NCBI RefSeq assembly: GCF_004101245.1
Contig: NZ_SCIN01000003.1
Location: 434,001 to 498,000, forward strand
Source of the DNA: Sphingomonas sp. UV9
Lineage (GTDB): Bacteria; Pseudomonadota; Alphaproteobacteria; Sphingomonadales; Sphingomonadaceae
Reading direction: 5' to 3'
DNA length: 64,000 bases
The notes beneath the pieces were generated by a model. It was given only the letters and a program-made list of their open reading frames with translations. It did no database searches and was not told where the DNA came from. Every line of letters begins with the position of its first letter. The stretch's first letter is position 1. Below, one piece after another: positions 21,164-28,921 of this stretch. The translations under genes were made by a program, and so were the position numbers.

Positions 21164-21286
21164 GGGATCAGGCCCTCGCAAAAGTCAGTCGCCGGCGCTC
21201 CGGCTGGAGGTTGGCGGCAAGAGGTTGGCAGGAAACATGCATGAGCGCGCCGCCGGAGGGAAGCCCCCGCGGACACGCTTGAGCGA

Positions 21287-21844
21287 TCAGTTGCGCTTGG
21301 GGACCGAGAAGGTGCCGGTCACGCGTCCGCCCGACTGCGTCACGGTGCCGCCACCGGTGGTCGCGCCGGTGCTGCCGCCGACCGACGAGCCGTCGATCAC
21401 CGCGCGACCGGTGTCGAGATTCATTGTAAGGCGCCCGCCATTGACGACGTTGCCACCTTGGTTGAGCGTCACCGCGCCGAGCATCGTGATCACGCGCTTG
21501 TTGAGGTCGTAGATCGCGTACTGGCTCTTGGCAGTCTGGTCTGGTCGCCTGACCGTGACGCCGCCCGACGCGTCGAGCCGCGAGACCTGCGGGTTCCCAC
21601 CGATTACCTGGCCGGTATAGGCGACCGTCATCCGCGCCGAGTTCAGCGTCATATCGGTCTGCTTGACCGCGACATTGCCCGACAGGATGGCGCGGTTCGC
21701 CTTGTCCTGCAGCTCGATATGATCCGCACCAAAATCGATCGGGGCGTTTGAATCGTGCGACTGCTGCGCGACCGCGGTCGTGGAGAGCAGGACGGCGGAT
21801 ATCCCGAGAAGGATCGGGCCGGCAAGGATTTGGGAAGCGCGCAT
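21287..21844 (-). CDS. lptA: Periplasmic lipopolysaccharide-transport protein LptA
   Basis: 185 residues with a signal peptide (MRASQILAGPILLGISAVLL...TTAVAQQ). The OstA-like beta-jelly-roll repeats are visible as FGADHIELQDKANRAILSGNV, then ARMTVAYTGQ and AIYDLNKRVITMLGAV. A Gly/Thr-rich tail (GGSTGATTGGGTVTQSGG) follows. LptA forms the bridge that carries lipid A-linked material across the periplasm between LptC and LptD. It starts 6 bases after lptC and is followed by lptB 123 bases later. Confidence 0.94.
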   Translation of the reverse strand: MRASQILAGPILLGISAVLLSTTAVAQQSHDSNAPIDFGADHIELQDKANRAILSGNVAVKQTDMTLNSARMTVAYTGQVIGGNPQVSRLDASGGVTVRRPDQTAKSQYAIYDLNKRVITMLGAVTLNQGGNVVNGGRLTMNLDTGRAVIDGSSVGGSTGATTGGGTVTQSGGRVTGTFSVPKRN

Positions 21845-21849
21845 GGCAG

Positions 21850-22506
21850 CTATTTCGGCCCTCTGGGGATGATCCGCAAGCGGGCATTGCCGTCAAGCGT
21901 AACAGTGCGCTCTTCAAGGTTGGCGCGCAGCTTGTTCGCGCTGAACGTGCCTTGCTGGACGGTGCCGGTCGCCGCGCCGCCGCTTTCGAGCGTGCGCGCC
22001 TTCATGTCGATCGTCGCGTTGGTCGTCTTGAGGTCGTAGCCGCCCGCAGCCGTGGCGTTGAGCGGGCCGAACAGCTGCACCTTCTCGGTGTCCATGTCGT
22101 AGCGACCGGTGTTGGCCTTGATGTTGGCGGGGCCGTCGGTCAGCTGGATCTGCGCGGCGAGCTGGTTGAGCTCGACGATCGGTTCGGCCGAGCTCTTCTG
22201 GATCGCGGATTTCGCGTCGAGCGTGAAGGATTGGCCCTTCGAATCCTCGCCGCGATAGCGTGCCGCCTGGATCTTCATCCGCTCCTGCGCGACGTCGACC
22301 TTGTTCTTGTCGAGCAGGAACGACACGTCGCCGCCCGCGGTCAGCGGCGCCATCACCAGGAACGCCGCCAGCACGCCGATCGCGGTCGGCAGCGCGACGC
22401 GGGCGATCGCCACGAAGCGATCGTGGCTGCCACCGGGCGCGGCCCAGTCCTGCCGCGCGGTGCGTGCACGGCGGGCGACCGGAGAAGGCGGCGGAACGTC
22501 GATCAC
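21850..22506 (-). CDS. lptC: LPS export inner-membrane protein LptC
   Basis: 218 residues: a basic N-terminus, one membrane anchor (residues ~33-55: ARVALPTAIGVLAAFLVMAP), then a periplasmic domain with beta-rich LptC/OstA-like repeats (AARYRGEDSKGQSFTLDAKSA, KANTGRYDMDTEKVQLFGP). It passes the lipid from LptBFG to LptA. It starts 8 bases after the rnd stop codon, so it is translated from the same message. Confidence 0.93.
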   Translation of the reverse strand: MIDVPPPSPVARRARTARQDWAAPGGSHDRFVAIARVALPTAIGVLAAFLVMAPLTAGGDVSFLLDKNKVDVAQERMKIQAARYRGEDSKGQSFTLDAKSAIQKSSAEPIVELNQLAAQIQLTDGPANIKANTGRYDMDTEKVQLFGPLNATAAGGYDLKTTNATIDMKARTLESGGAATGTVQQGTFSANKLRANLEERTVTLDGNARLRIIPRGPK

Positions 22507-22513
22507 GCGGGGA

Positions 22514-23134
22514 TCATGCGTGCGCGAAAATGTCGATCTCGGGCCATCCGGCGAGATCGAGTGCGGCGCGCGTCGGCAGGAAGTCGAAGCAGGCCTGGGC
22601 GAGCTCCATCCGGCCTTCGCGGATCAGCCGCTTGTCGAGCTCGGTCCGCAACCGGTGGAGGAAGCGGACGTCGGACGCGGCATAATCCTTCTGCGCCTCC
22701 GACAGTTCTGGACTGCCCCAGTCGGACGATTGCTGCTGCTTCGAGATATCCTGGCCGAGCAACTCGCGGACCAGTTCCTTGAGGCCGTGGCGATCGGTGA
22801 AGGTCCGCACCAGCCGGGACGCGATCTTGGTGCAATAGACCGGTGCCGCGACGACGCCGAGATAATGCTGGACCGCGGCGATATCGAATCGTCCGAAATG
22901 GTACAGTTTCACGCGCGCCGGGTCGGCCAGCAGCGCCTTCAGATTGGGGGCGTCATAGCCGGCGCCCGCGGCGAAGCGGACGAGATGCTCGTCGGGGCCA
23001 CCGTCCGACAGCTGCACCAGGCACAGCCGATCGCGCGGGGTGATGAGCCCCATCGTCTCGGTATCGACGGCGATCGCGGCACCGGCCGCGAACAGATCGG
23101 CGGGGATGTCGCCTTCGTGGAGATAAACTGTCAT
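22514..23134 (-). CDS. rnd: Ribonuclease D-type 3'-5' exonuclease
   Basis: 206 residues from the ATG at 23134 (MTVYLHEGDIPADLF). The DEDDy exonuclease motifs are AVDTETMGL (Exo I), LYHFGRFDIAAVQHYLG (Exo II) and QKDYAASDVRFL (Exo III, with Tyr). There is no HRDC domain, so this is the short form usual in alphaproteobacteria, compared with about 375 residues for E. coli RNase D. It trims 3' ends of tRNA and other stable RNA. It heads the rnd-lptCAB-rpoN run. Confidence 0.93.
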   Translation of the reverse strand: MTVYLHEGDIPADLFAAGAAIAVDTETMGLITPRDRLCLVQLSDGGPDEHLVRFAAGAGYDAPNLKALLADPARVKLYHFGRFDIAAVQHYLGVVAAPVYCTKIASRLVRTFTDRHGLKELVRELLGQDISKQQQSSDWGSPELSEAQKDYAASDVRFLHRLRTELDKRLIREGRMELAQACFDFLPTRAALDLAGWPEIDIFAHA

Positions 23135-23438
23135 GCCGAGCGCCGTAGCGGTCCGCGGCTGAACGCTCAATGGCTCTGTCATACGGTGCCGCATCGAATC
23201 GGGCGATAAGATGGCTTGCACGCTCCGGGTGCGACGAGTCGTGGCCGACGAGCGACACCTGCGTCAGTATCGGTCCAATTCGCTGGCCGTCGCATCAGAT
23301 TCTATTCGCGACCGCTTGTATTTTGCGCTAAGGGTCCCCTCAAGGCGCAAAAGGTTTCGCGCTGGAAAACCCGCGTTCGTCGTCCGGCACAAGGGTTTTG
23401 AGAAATTTGCGGGCGAACCGGGAAGACGAACAGAGCTT
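23135..23438. promoter_or_regulatory. Divergent region between rnd and the cold-shock gene; candidate structured leader
   Basis: No gene is seen in these 304 bases. A nested inverted repeat lies 85-120 bases before the cold-shock start: TTTTGCGC (23321-23328) pairs with GCGCAAAA (23345-23352), and AGGG/CCCT (23331-23340) pairs inside it. Cold-shock mRNAs commonly have long folded leaders, so this may be a temperature-responsive structure. A promoter cannot be placed with confidence. Confidence 0.35.
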
Positions 23439-24302
23439 ATGGGTTTCGATAAAGGTGGCCGCGGGAACCGTGGCGGGCGTGGCCGCGATAAGCGCGACAG
23501 CTTCGGCGGCGGCGACAACGAGTTCGGCGGCGGCAGCAGCTTTGGTGGCGGCGGCGACCGGTTCGGCGGCGGCAACAGCTATGGCGGCGGCGGCGGTTCG
23601 AGCTACGGCGGCGGCGGTGGCAGCAGCTACGGCGGCGGCGGCGGTAGCAGCTTCGGCGGCGGCGGCGGCGGCGGTGGTTACCGCGGCGGCGGCGGTGGCG
23701 GCGGCTTCTCGGGCGGCGGCGGCGGCGGCGGTGGTCGCGGCATGCCCCCCCAGGTTGTCGGCGAAGGCACCGGTGTCGTAAAGTTCTTCAACGCGCAGAA
23801 GGGCTTCGGCTTCGTCGTTCGCGATGACGGCGGCGAGGACGTGTTCGTCCACATCAGCGCAGTCGAGCAGGCCGGCATGGTCGCGCTCGCAGAGGGTCAG
23901 CCGCTCGGCTTCACGCTCGTCGATCGCGGTGGCCGTATCTCGGCAACCGATCTGAAGATCGACGGCGAGCCGATGGCGGTCACCGATCGCGGCCCGCCGC
24001 GTGACCGTGATGCCGGCCCGGGCGCGCCCCGTGGTGGCGATCGCGACCGTGACGGTGGTGCAGGTGGCGCGCAGCGTCAGCTCACCGGCGAGAAGGCGAC
24101 CGGTACGGTCAAGTTCTTCAACGCGATGAAGGGCTTCGGCTTCATCCAGCGCGACGACGGACAGCCTGACGCATTCGTCCACATCTCGGCCGTTGAGCGC
24201 GCCGGCATGGCGACGCTGAACGAGGGCGACAAGCTCGAGTTCGAGCTTGAGGTCGATCGTCGCGGCAAGTATGCAGCGGTAAACCTGAGTGCAGGCGGCT
24301 GA
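23439..24302 (+). CDS. Double cold-shock-domain protein with a glycine-rich N-terminal region
   Basis: 287 residues from the ATG at 23439. Residues ~1-100 are a low-complexity region starting with RGG-like steps (GGRGNRGGRGRDKRD), then runs of GGGGS/GGGGY/GGGGF. The first cold-shock domain (~103-170) has GTGVVKFFNAQKGFGFVVRDDGGEDVFVHIS split into RNP1 (KGFGFV) and RNP2 (VFVHI). The second (~222-287) has KGFGFI and AFVHIS. An Arg/Asp/Gly linker joins them. Two-domain Csp proteins are common in alphaproteobacteria; the long Gly-rich start is not part of the usual form. It likely binds single-stranded RNA and may phase-separate or chaperone RNA. Confidence 0.93.
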   Translation: MGFDKGGRGNRGGRGRDKRDSFGGGDNEFGGGSSFGGGGDRFGGGNSYGGGGGSSYGGGGGSSYGGGGGSSFGGGGGGGGYRGGGGGGGFSGGGGGGGGRGMPPQVVGEGTGVVKFFNAQKGFGFVVRDDGGEDVFVHISAVEQAGMVALAEGQPLGFTLVDRGGRISATDLKIDGEPMAVTDRGPPRDRDAGPGAPRGGDRDRDGGAGGAQRQLTGEKATGTVKFFNAMKGFGFIQRDDGQPDAFVHISAVERAGMATLNEGDKLEFELEVDRRGKYAAVNLSAGG

Positions 24303-24321
24303 TCCAGCTGACCGTTTCAGA

Positions 24322-25170
24322 ATGCTGATCCGTACCGTGTTCGGTAGGATAACGATTGCGGCCGGTCTCGCTTTGGCGGGGCCGGCCGTTTTCGTTTCAT
24401 CGTCTTTCTATTCGTCCGCGGCGCGCGCCGGGCAGGCCGCCACGCCTGCCGCGCCGGCGCCTACGCGTGTCCCCGTGCTGTCGGCGACGATCGTCGCGCG
24501 CTATCCGCATGATCGGACCGCGTTCACCGAAGGACTGCTATGGCATGACGGTGCGCTGTACGAGAGTACGGGGCAGGAGCGGCAATCCGACGTCCGCCGC
24601 GTCTCGCTAACGGATGGTAAGATCCTCGCGAGGGCGCGAATCGATCCGGCGCAGTTCGGCGAGGGCCTCGCGCTATGGAAAGACCAGCTCGTCAGCCTGA
24701 CCTGGCATAACGGCATCGCTCATCGCTGGGACGTCCGCACGCTGAAGCCCAAGGGGCAGAACCGTTATACCGGCGAGGGTTGGGGGCTGACAAGCGATGG
24801 CGTTTCGCTGCTCCAGTCCGATGGCAGTTCCGACATCATCGTCCGCGATCCGCTGACTTTGGCCGAGCGTCGCCGCGTGGCGGTGACGATCGACGGGCGG
24901 CCGCTGCGCGACATCAACGAGCTCGAATATGTCCACGGCGCGCTGCTGGCGAACGTCTGGCACACCGGGTTCCTTGTCCGCATCGACCCCAAGACCGGCA
25001 AGGTGACCGCGGTGATCGACCTGCGCCCGCTGGTCGCTGAAGTCGCGGCTACGGATCGCGAAGCGGTGCTCAACGGCATCGCCTGGGACGCCAAGGCGGA
25101 TCGGCTGTTCGTGACGGGCAAATACTGGCCGACGCTATTCGAGATCAAGATCGCCACCGCACCGCAGTGA
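24322..25170 (+). CDS. Glutaminyl-peptide cyclotransferase, beta-propeller type
   Basis: 282 residues from the ATG at 24322, 19 bases after the cold-shock stop. The signal peptide is MLIRTVFGRITIAAGLALAG... ending ARAGQAA. The domain (YPHDRTAFTEGLLWHDGALYESTGQ, FGEGLALWKDQLVSLTWHNG, GEGWGLTSDG, INELEYVHGALLANVW, LNGIAWDAKADRLFVTGK) matches the plant/bacterial five-bladed propeller cyclases. These convert N-terminal glutamine to pyroglutamate, protecting exported proteins from aminopeptidases. The catalytic Glu is probably the one in RTAFTEGL. It is periplasmic. Confidence 0.93.
   Translation: MLIRTVFGRITIAAGLALAGPAVFVSSSFYSSAARAGQAATPAAPAPTRVPVLSATIVARYPHDRTAFTEGLLWHDGALYESTGQERQSDVRRVSLTDGKILARARIDPAQFGEGLALWKDQLVSLTWHNGIAHRWDVRTLKPKGQNRYTGEGWGLTSDGVSLLQSDGSSDIIVRDPLTLAERRRVAVTIDGRPLRDINELEYVHGALLANVWHTGFLVRIDPKTGKVTAVIDLRPLVAEVAATDREAVLNGIAWDAKADRLFVTGKYWPTLFEIKIATAPQ
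24359..24398 (+). terminator. Possible terminator inside the cyclotransferase start
   Basis: CGGCCGG (24359-24365) pairs with CCGGCCG (24382-24388), with a 16-base loop, and is followed by TTTTCGTTTC. The form fits a Rho-independent terminator for the cold-shock message, but it lies inside the signal-peptide codons of the next gene. It may therefore only reduce read-through. Confidence 0.35.
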
Positions 25171-25206
25171 GCGATGGGGTGTCTCGACACTAGACGCTGC
25201 CCGGCT

Positions 25207-25270
25207 CCCTTGTTCTCCCGCGAGGGCGGGAGCCCAGACTGGACTTCCGCCTTCGCGGGAGAACAAGGGA
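25207..25270. repeat. Element B, copy 2
   Basis: Arms TCCCTTGTTCTCCCGCGA and its exact complement TCGCGGGAGAACAAGGGA (allowing one base), with CCCAGACTGGACTTCCG between. It is the most symmetrical copy. With element E at 25375-25460 it makes up most of the 380-base gap between the cyclotransferase and the VirJ-like gene; the rest shows nothing. Confidence 0.8.
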
Positions 25271-25374
25271 GGCGCGAGATCCTTCACCCAACAGCCTCCC
25301 TCGCCCGTCACCTGCTTCCGTTCGTCCAGCCTATACGCGTTATTCCAGCGGCCAATCGTCACCCCGCCCTCATC

Positions 25375-25460
25375 CGTCACCCCAGCGGAAGCTGGGGTAT
25401 CCTGGTTTGGCGGGCGCCATGGCCTACACGATGATATCCCAGCTTTCGCTGGGATGACGG
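25375..25460. repeat. Element E, copy 1
   Basis: Arms CGTCACCCCAGCGGAAGCTG and CAGCTTTCGCTGGGATGACG around a ~45-base spacer. A second copy is at 30325-30407. Confidence 0.75.
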
Positions 25461-25550
25461 AATTTGGTGTGACGGAACTTGAATGACGGGACTTGGCGTA
25501 ACCGGCCCGGAATCAGGTCCGTGTTACCCTCCCTAAACTCCCCGCCCAGC

Positions 25551-26306
25551 CTATGGCGCCACCGCCCGGATCGCCGCCAGCACGTGCGCCAGAAGCCCGT
25601 CCGCATCGTGGCGAATGTTGTGCCCGCCAGGCATCCCGACCTTCCGCACGTTCGTCGGCGACAGCAGCGGGCACAGGCTGTCCGTTTCCTCGATCCCATA
25701 GATGCACGTGAGCGGCGCCCAGGTCAGCCGGTTACCGGTCGTTGCCCCCATGCTGTCCGGCTTCCCATGATCGTACAGCAGCCCGGACGGATCGGCGCGG
25801 TAGAAGACCGTATCCCCCGGCAGGATCAACACGATCGCCGCCACCCGAGCGCGCAACGACGGCGGCAGGTCCGCCAGCCCGGTCTGGACGATGTCCGCGC
25901 CGTACGACTGGCCCATTACGACGATCCGCTTCGCCCCGGTCCGTGCCAGCGCCGTCCGAATACCGTCCGCGACGATCGCGTCCAGTTCGCCTCGCGTCCG
26001 GGATCGCGCGAACAATGCAGGCGTCGTGATCCCGACGACCGGGAAGCCGTGCTCCGTCAGCCCCCGTGACGTCGATGCACCGAGCAGGAAGCGCAGCCCC
26101 ATGTCGCCTGAGAAATTGACCACCGCGACCGGCGGTGCGCCCGAAGTGTGGACACCGATGGCGGGATACACATGCACGGGATCGCGATCGAAATAGCCAG
26201 CCAGATAGACGAACAGCACGACGATCGCGGAGACGATGCTTGTCACCCACGCGCCGCGCCGCCAAGGCCGTGCCGCTACCGTACGGGGATGTCGCGAACT
26301 TTTCAC
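25551..26306 (-). CDS. AcvB/VirJ-family periplasmic alpha/beta hydrolase
   Basis: 251 residues from a GTG at 26306, with AAGGA 8-12 bases upstream. A membrane anchor or signal (ASIVSAIVVLFVYLAGYF region, residues ~23-40) precedes the VirJ domain. VVNFSGDMGLRFLLGASTSRGL is the typical opening, MGQSYGADIVQTGLADLP holds the nucleophile Ser, and PGGHNIRHDAD holds the late His. AcvB of Agrobacterium hydrolyses lysyl-phosphatidylglycerol and works with the synthase LpiA/MprF; VirJ supports T-DNA transfer. No lpiA/mprF or vir gene is adjacent here, so the role is inferred only from the family. Confidence 0.85.
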   Translation of the reverse strand: MKSSRHPRTVAARPWRRGAWVTSIVSAIVVLFVYLAGYFDRDPVHVYPAIGVHTSGAPPVAVVNFSGDMGLRFLLGASTSRGLTEHGFPVVGITTPALFARSRTRGELDAIVADGIRTALARTGAKRIVVMGQSYGADIVQTGLADLPPSLRARVAAIVLILPGDTVFYRADPSGLLYDHGKPDSMGATTGNRLTWAPLTCIYGIEETDSLCPLLSPTNVRKVGMPGGHNIRHDADGLLAHVLAAIRAVAP

Positions 26307-26377
26307 CGGACCGTCCTTACGCGTACCAAGATCGGGTGCGATAGCCCGTCAGGTCGCGTGCTTCGATGACGCGCGGA

Positions 26378-27970
26378 TTACGTAATCATCCGCTTCAACG
26401 TCTCGATCCGGTCCGCTTCCGCCGCGGGCTTGTCGGTCCTGATCCGCGCGATCCGGGGGAAGCGCATCGCCACGCCCGATTTGTGGCGCTTGGAATCGTG
26501 CAGCGAATCGAACGCGATCTCCAGCACCAGCGTCTTTTCCACCTCGCGCACCGGGCCGAACCGGTTCTGCGTATGGTTGCGGACGAAGCTGTCGAGCATC
26601 TTCAACTCCTCGTCGGTAATCCCGGAATAGGCCTTGCCGACGGGGAGCAGTTCGCCGTCCTCGGTCCAGCAGCCGAAGGTGTAGTCCGAATAGTAAGACG
26701 AGCGCCGCCCGGAGCCGCGTTGCGCGTACATCATCACGCAGTCGGCGGTCAGTGGATCGCGCTTCCATTTGTACCAGAGCCCGGCACGACGACCGCCGAC
26801 ATACGGTGAGTCGCGACGCTTGAGCATGACGCCTTCGATCGCCGAATCGCGGGCGGTGGCACGGATCGCCTCCAGCGCAGTAAAATCGTCCGCCGCGATG
26901 ACCATGCTGAGATCGAACCGCTCGGAATCGAGTTGCGGCATGAACGCTTCGAGTCGCTTGCGGCGGTCGGTCCATGGCAACGTGCGCAAATCCTCGTCAC
27001 CATCGATCAGCAGGTCGTACAGCCGGACGAACGCGGGATACTCCGCCAGCATCTTTGCCGACACGGTCTTGCGCCCAAGCCTTTGCTGGAGCGCATTGAA
27101 GCTGGCAGCACCGCCGCCCTCCTCCAGCGTGCCGCCCTGATGCTCGCCCTTCACCAGCAATTCGCCATCGACCGTGCCCGGCGTCCGGAACGCGGCGGCG
27201 ATCTCAGGGAAGCTGCCGGTCACGTCGTCGCCGGTGCGGCTGTAGAGGCGCGTTTCGCCGGCGACGTGGACGATCTGGACGCGGATGCCGTCCCATTTCC
27301 ATTCGGCGGCATAGTCGGCGAGATCGACGCGCAACTCCTCCAGCCCGTGCGCAAGCATGAACGGGCGGAACACAGGCACGTCGGCGGGCGTCGGCTGCTC
27401 GCCTGTCCCCTCGGCCCAGGCGAACAGGCTCGGATACGGCGCATCGAGTCCGTGCCAGACCTCCTCCACCGCATCGACGTCGAGCCCGAACGCATCGGCG
27501 AGCGCGGTCTTCGCGAGCCGTGCCGACACGCCGATCCGCAGCGCGCCCGTCGCCATCTTGAGCAGTGCGAACCGTTCCTCCGCATCCGAACGGTCGAGCA
27601 TGTCAGCCAACGCCGCCGGAGCATCCGCACGCGACGAGGCCGCCAAGCGCTCGACGACGTCGGTTATCGACAAGGGAGTGGGGTCGACCGGAACCGTCGG
27701 TTCGGGCCAGAGCAGCGCCACCGTCTCCGCGGTATCGCCGACATAATCGCGGCTCATCCGGAACAGCACCGGATCGACGCGTTCCTCGATCAGCCCGCGG
27801 ATTACCGCCGATTTCACGCCCTTGAGATCAAGGTCACCGGTCAGCGCCGCCATCGCCCAGCCGCGGTCCGGATCGGGCGTCGCCCGCAGATAGTCCGCAA
27901 TCAGTTTCAGCTTCGCATTGCGCGACCGGGTGTAGGTGAGCGAATCGAGCAGGGCGGCGAAAGCGTGCAT
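26378..27970 (-). CDS. ATP-dependent DNA ligase, ligase-associated DNA damage response type
   Basis: 530 residues. An N-terminal helical domain (~1-200) precedes the nucleotidyltransferase domain with the adenylated lysine K225 in EWKWDGIRVQ (motif KxDG). SRTGDDVTGSFPEI (motif III region), VDGELLVKG, RLYDLLIDGDEDLR, EGVMLKRRDSPY (motif IV) and WYKWKRDP (motif V, KxK) follow. A C-terminal OB-fold domain ends with MRFPRIARIRTDKPAAEADRIE. This is the so-called cisplatin-type ligase that usually forms an operon with the Lhr-like helicase, the exonuclease and PdeM. Here it stands alone, 10 kb from its nearest partner. It seals nicks during DNA repair. Confidence 0.95.
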   Translation of the reverse strand: MHAFAALLDSLTYTRSRNAKLKLIADYLRATPDPDRGWAMAALTGDLDLKGVKSAVIRGLIEERVDPVLFRMSRDYVGDTAETVALLWPEPTVPVDPTPLSITDVVERLAASSRADAPAALADMLDRSDAEERFALLKMATGALRIGVSARLAKTALADAFGLDVDAVEEVWHGLDAPYPSLFAWAEGTGEQPTPADVPVFRPFMLAHGLEELRVDLADYAAEWKWDGIRVQIVHVAGETRLYSRTGDDVTGSFPEIAAAFRTPGTVDGELLVKGEHQGGTLEEGGGAASFNALQQRLGRKTVSAKMLAEYPAFVRLYDLLIDGDEDLRTLPWTDRRKRLEAFMPQLDSERFDLSMVIAADDFTALEAIRATARDSAIEGVMLKRRDSPYVGGRRAGLWYKWKRDPLTADCVMMYAQRGSGRRSSYYSDYTFGCWTEDGELLPVGKAYSGITDEELKMLDSFVRNHTQNRFGPVREVEKTLVLEIAFDSLHDSKRHKSGVAMRFPRIARIRTDKPAAEADRIETLKRMIT

Positions 27971-28011
27971 CCCCGTTCAACGCCTCTGCCGCCCTAAGGG
28001 ATGCAGATGAA

Positions 28012-28045
28012 ACGACCGCCGTCGGGCGGGCCCGACGGCGGTCGT
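28012..28045 (-). terminator. Strong hairpin terminator after the DUF1328 gene
   Basis: A perfect 15-bp stem, ACGACCGCCGTCGGG and its complement, closes a 4-base loop (CGGG). Read on the minus strand it begins 24 bases after the DUF1328 stop and is followed by TTTC. It probably isolates the ligase gene from upstream transcription. Confidence 0.75.
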
Positions 28046-28069
28046 GGTCATGCGTTCGAGGCAGTCGCG

Positions 28070-28255
28070 TCAGTCGATCGCGTTCTTGATGCCCTTGCCG
28101 GCGAGCAGGCCGAGCACGAGGAAAATCACGAACAATGCGATCGCGATGAAGAACAGGATCTTCGCGATGCCGATGAACGCGCCGCCGATGCCGCCGAAGC
28201 CGAGTAGCGCGAGAACGGCGCCGATGACGAGAAAGGTGATTGCGAGCTTCAGCAT
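28070..28255 (-). CDS. DUF1328 small membrane protein
   Basis: 61 residues, starting [20 protein letters not shown], with GGAGG 6 bases before the ATG. Two hydrophobic helices (4-20 and 30-52) are joined by a Gly-rich turn ([11 protein letters not shown]). The family (UPF0391, YtjA-like) is widespread in proteobacteria and has no established function, although several members are induced by stress. It lies 70 bases after dps on the same strand. Confidence 0.88.
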   Translation of the reverse strand: MLKLAITFLVIGAVLALLGFGGIGGAFIGIAKILFFIAIALFVIFLVLGLLAGKGIKNAID

Positions 28256-28324
28256 GGCGGCCTCCAGTTTACGATAAGGTCACTTAACCGGTGCGACGAC
28301 GGGTTTGTTCCTGGCCTGTAACGA

Positions 28325-28822
28325 TCAGGCTTTGCGGCTGGCTTCGAACAGGAACCAGGCGCGCTCCTCGGCGTGGTCGGTCCACTCGTCGACGATGCCG
28401 CTGGTCGCATTGTCCTTGGCCGCGTCGGCGGCATCCTTGACGATGCGGAACTGCTCGACGAGCGTAAGATTGTCCTCGCGCAGTTCGGCGAGCATCTCGG
28501 TCGGGCCGACAAACGCCATGTCGTTGTCCGCGATCGTCTGGTGACGCGAGACGTCGCCGATCGAGCGCAGCGTGGTGTTGCCGGTTTTCCGGACGCGCTC
28601 GGCGATCGCGTCGGTGATGCCGAGGATCTGCGCGGACTGGTCGTCGAGCAACAGGTGGTAATCGCGGAAATGCGGCCCCGACATGTGCCAGTGGAAGTTC
28701 TTGGTCTTGAGATACAGCGCATAGCAATCGGCCAGCGCGGCGTTCAGCGCGTCGGCGACGGACTTGGTGCTGTTGCTCGGCAGGTCGGTCGGGGTGTCGA
28801 GGGCGGGATTGATGTCGGCCAT
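28325..28822 (-). CDS. dps: Dps-family ferritin-like DNA protection protein
   Basis: 165 residues. The ferroxidase-site signature is TKNFHWHMSGPHFRDYHLLLDDQ, followed by ILGITDAIAERVRK and a Glu-rich last helix (DHAEERAWFLFEASRKA). It forms a dodecamer that oxidises and stores iron and can coat DNA during stress or starvation. The N-terminal ~20 residues are polar with one Lys only, so DNA binding through the tail may be weak. A ribosome site (GGAG) lies about 9 bases before the start. A microsatellite pair lies 56-138 bases upstream (28878-28960). Confidence 0.95.
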   Translation of the reverse strand: MADINPALDTPTDLPSNSTKSVADALNAALADCYALYLKTKNFHWHMSGPHFRDYHLLLDDQSAQILGITDAIAERVRKTGNTTLRSIGDVSRHQTIADNDMAFVGPTEMLAELREDNLTLVEQFRIVKDAADAAKDNATSGIVDEWTDHAEERAWFLFEASRKA

Positions 28823-28877
28823 GTCTAGCTCCGGTTTTTGAAAGTCGTTGCGTAAACGATCCGAACGCCGGATTGCT

Positions 28878-28921
28878 CCCGCCCGCCCGCCCGCCCGCCC
28901 GCCCGCCCGCCCGCCCGCCCG
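28878..28921. repeat. Tetranucleotide microsatellite (CCCG) x11
   Basis: Eleven perfect CCCG units, 44 bases, 56 bases upstream of the dps start codon. It adjoins the TCAGA array directly. Read on the dps strand the run is CGGG, and its end forms GGGAG next to the possible promoter. Perfect arrays of this length are prone to slippage. Confidence 0.95.

Noticed and set aside
23340..24182. Minus-strand Ala/Thr-rich frame opposite the cold-shock gene
   Set aside because: Its poly-Ala composition is the mirror of the glycine codons; no independent evidence of coding.
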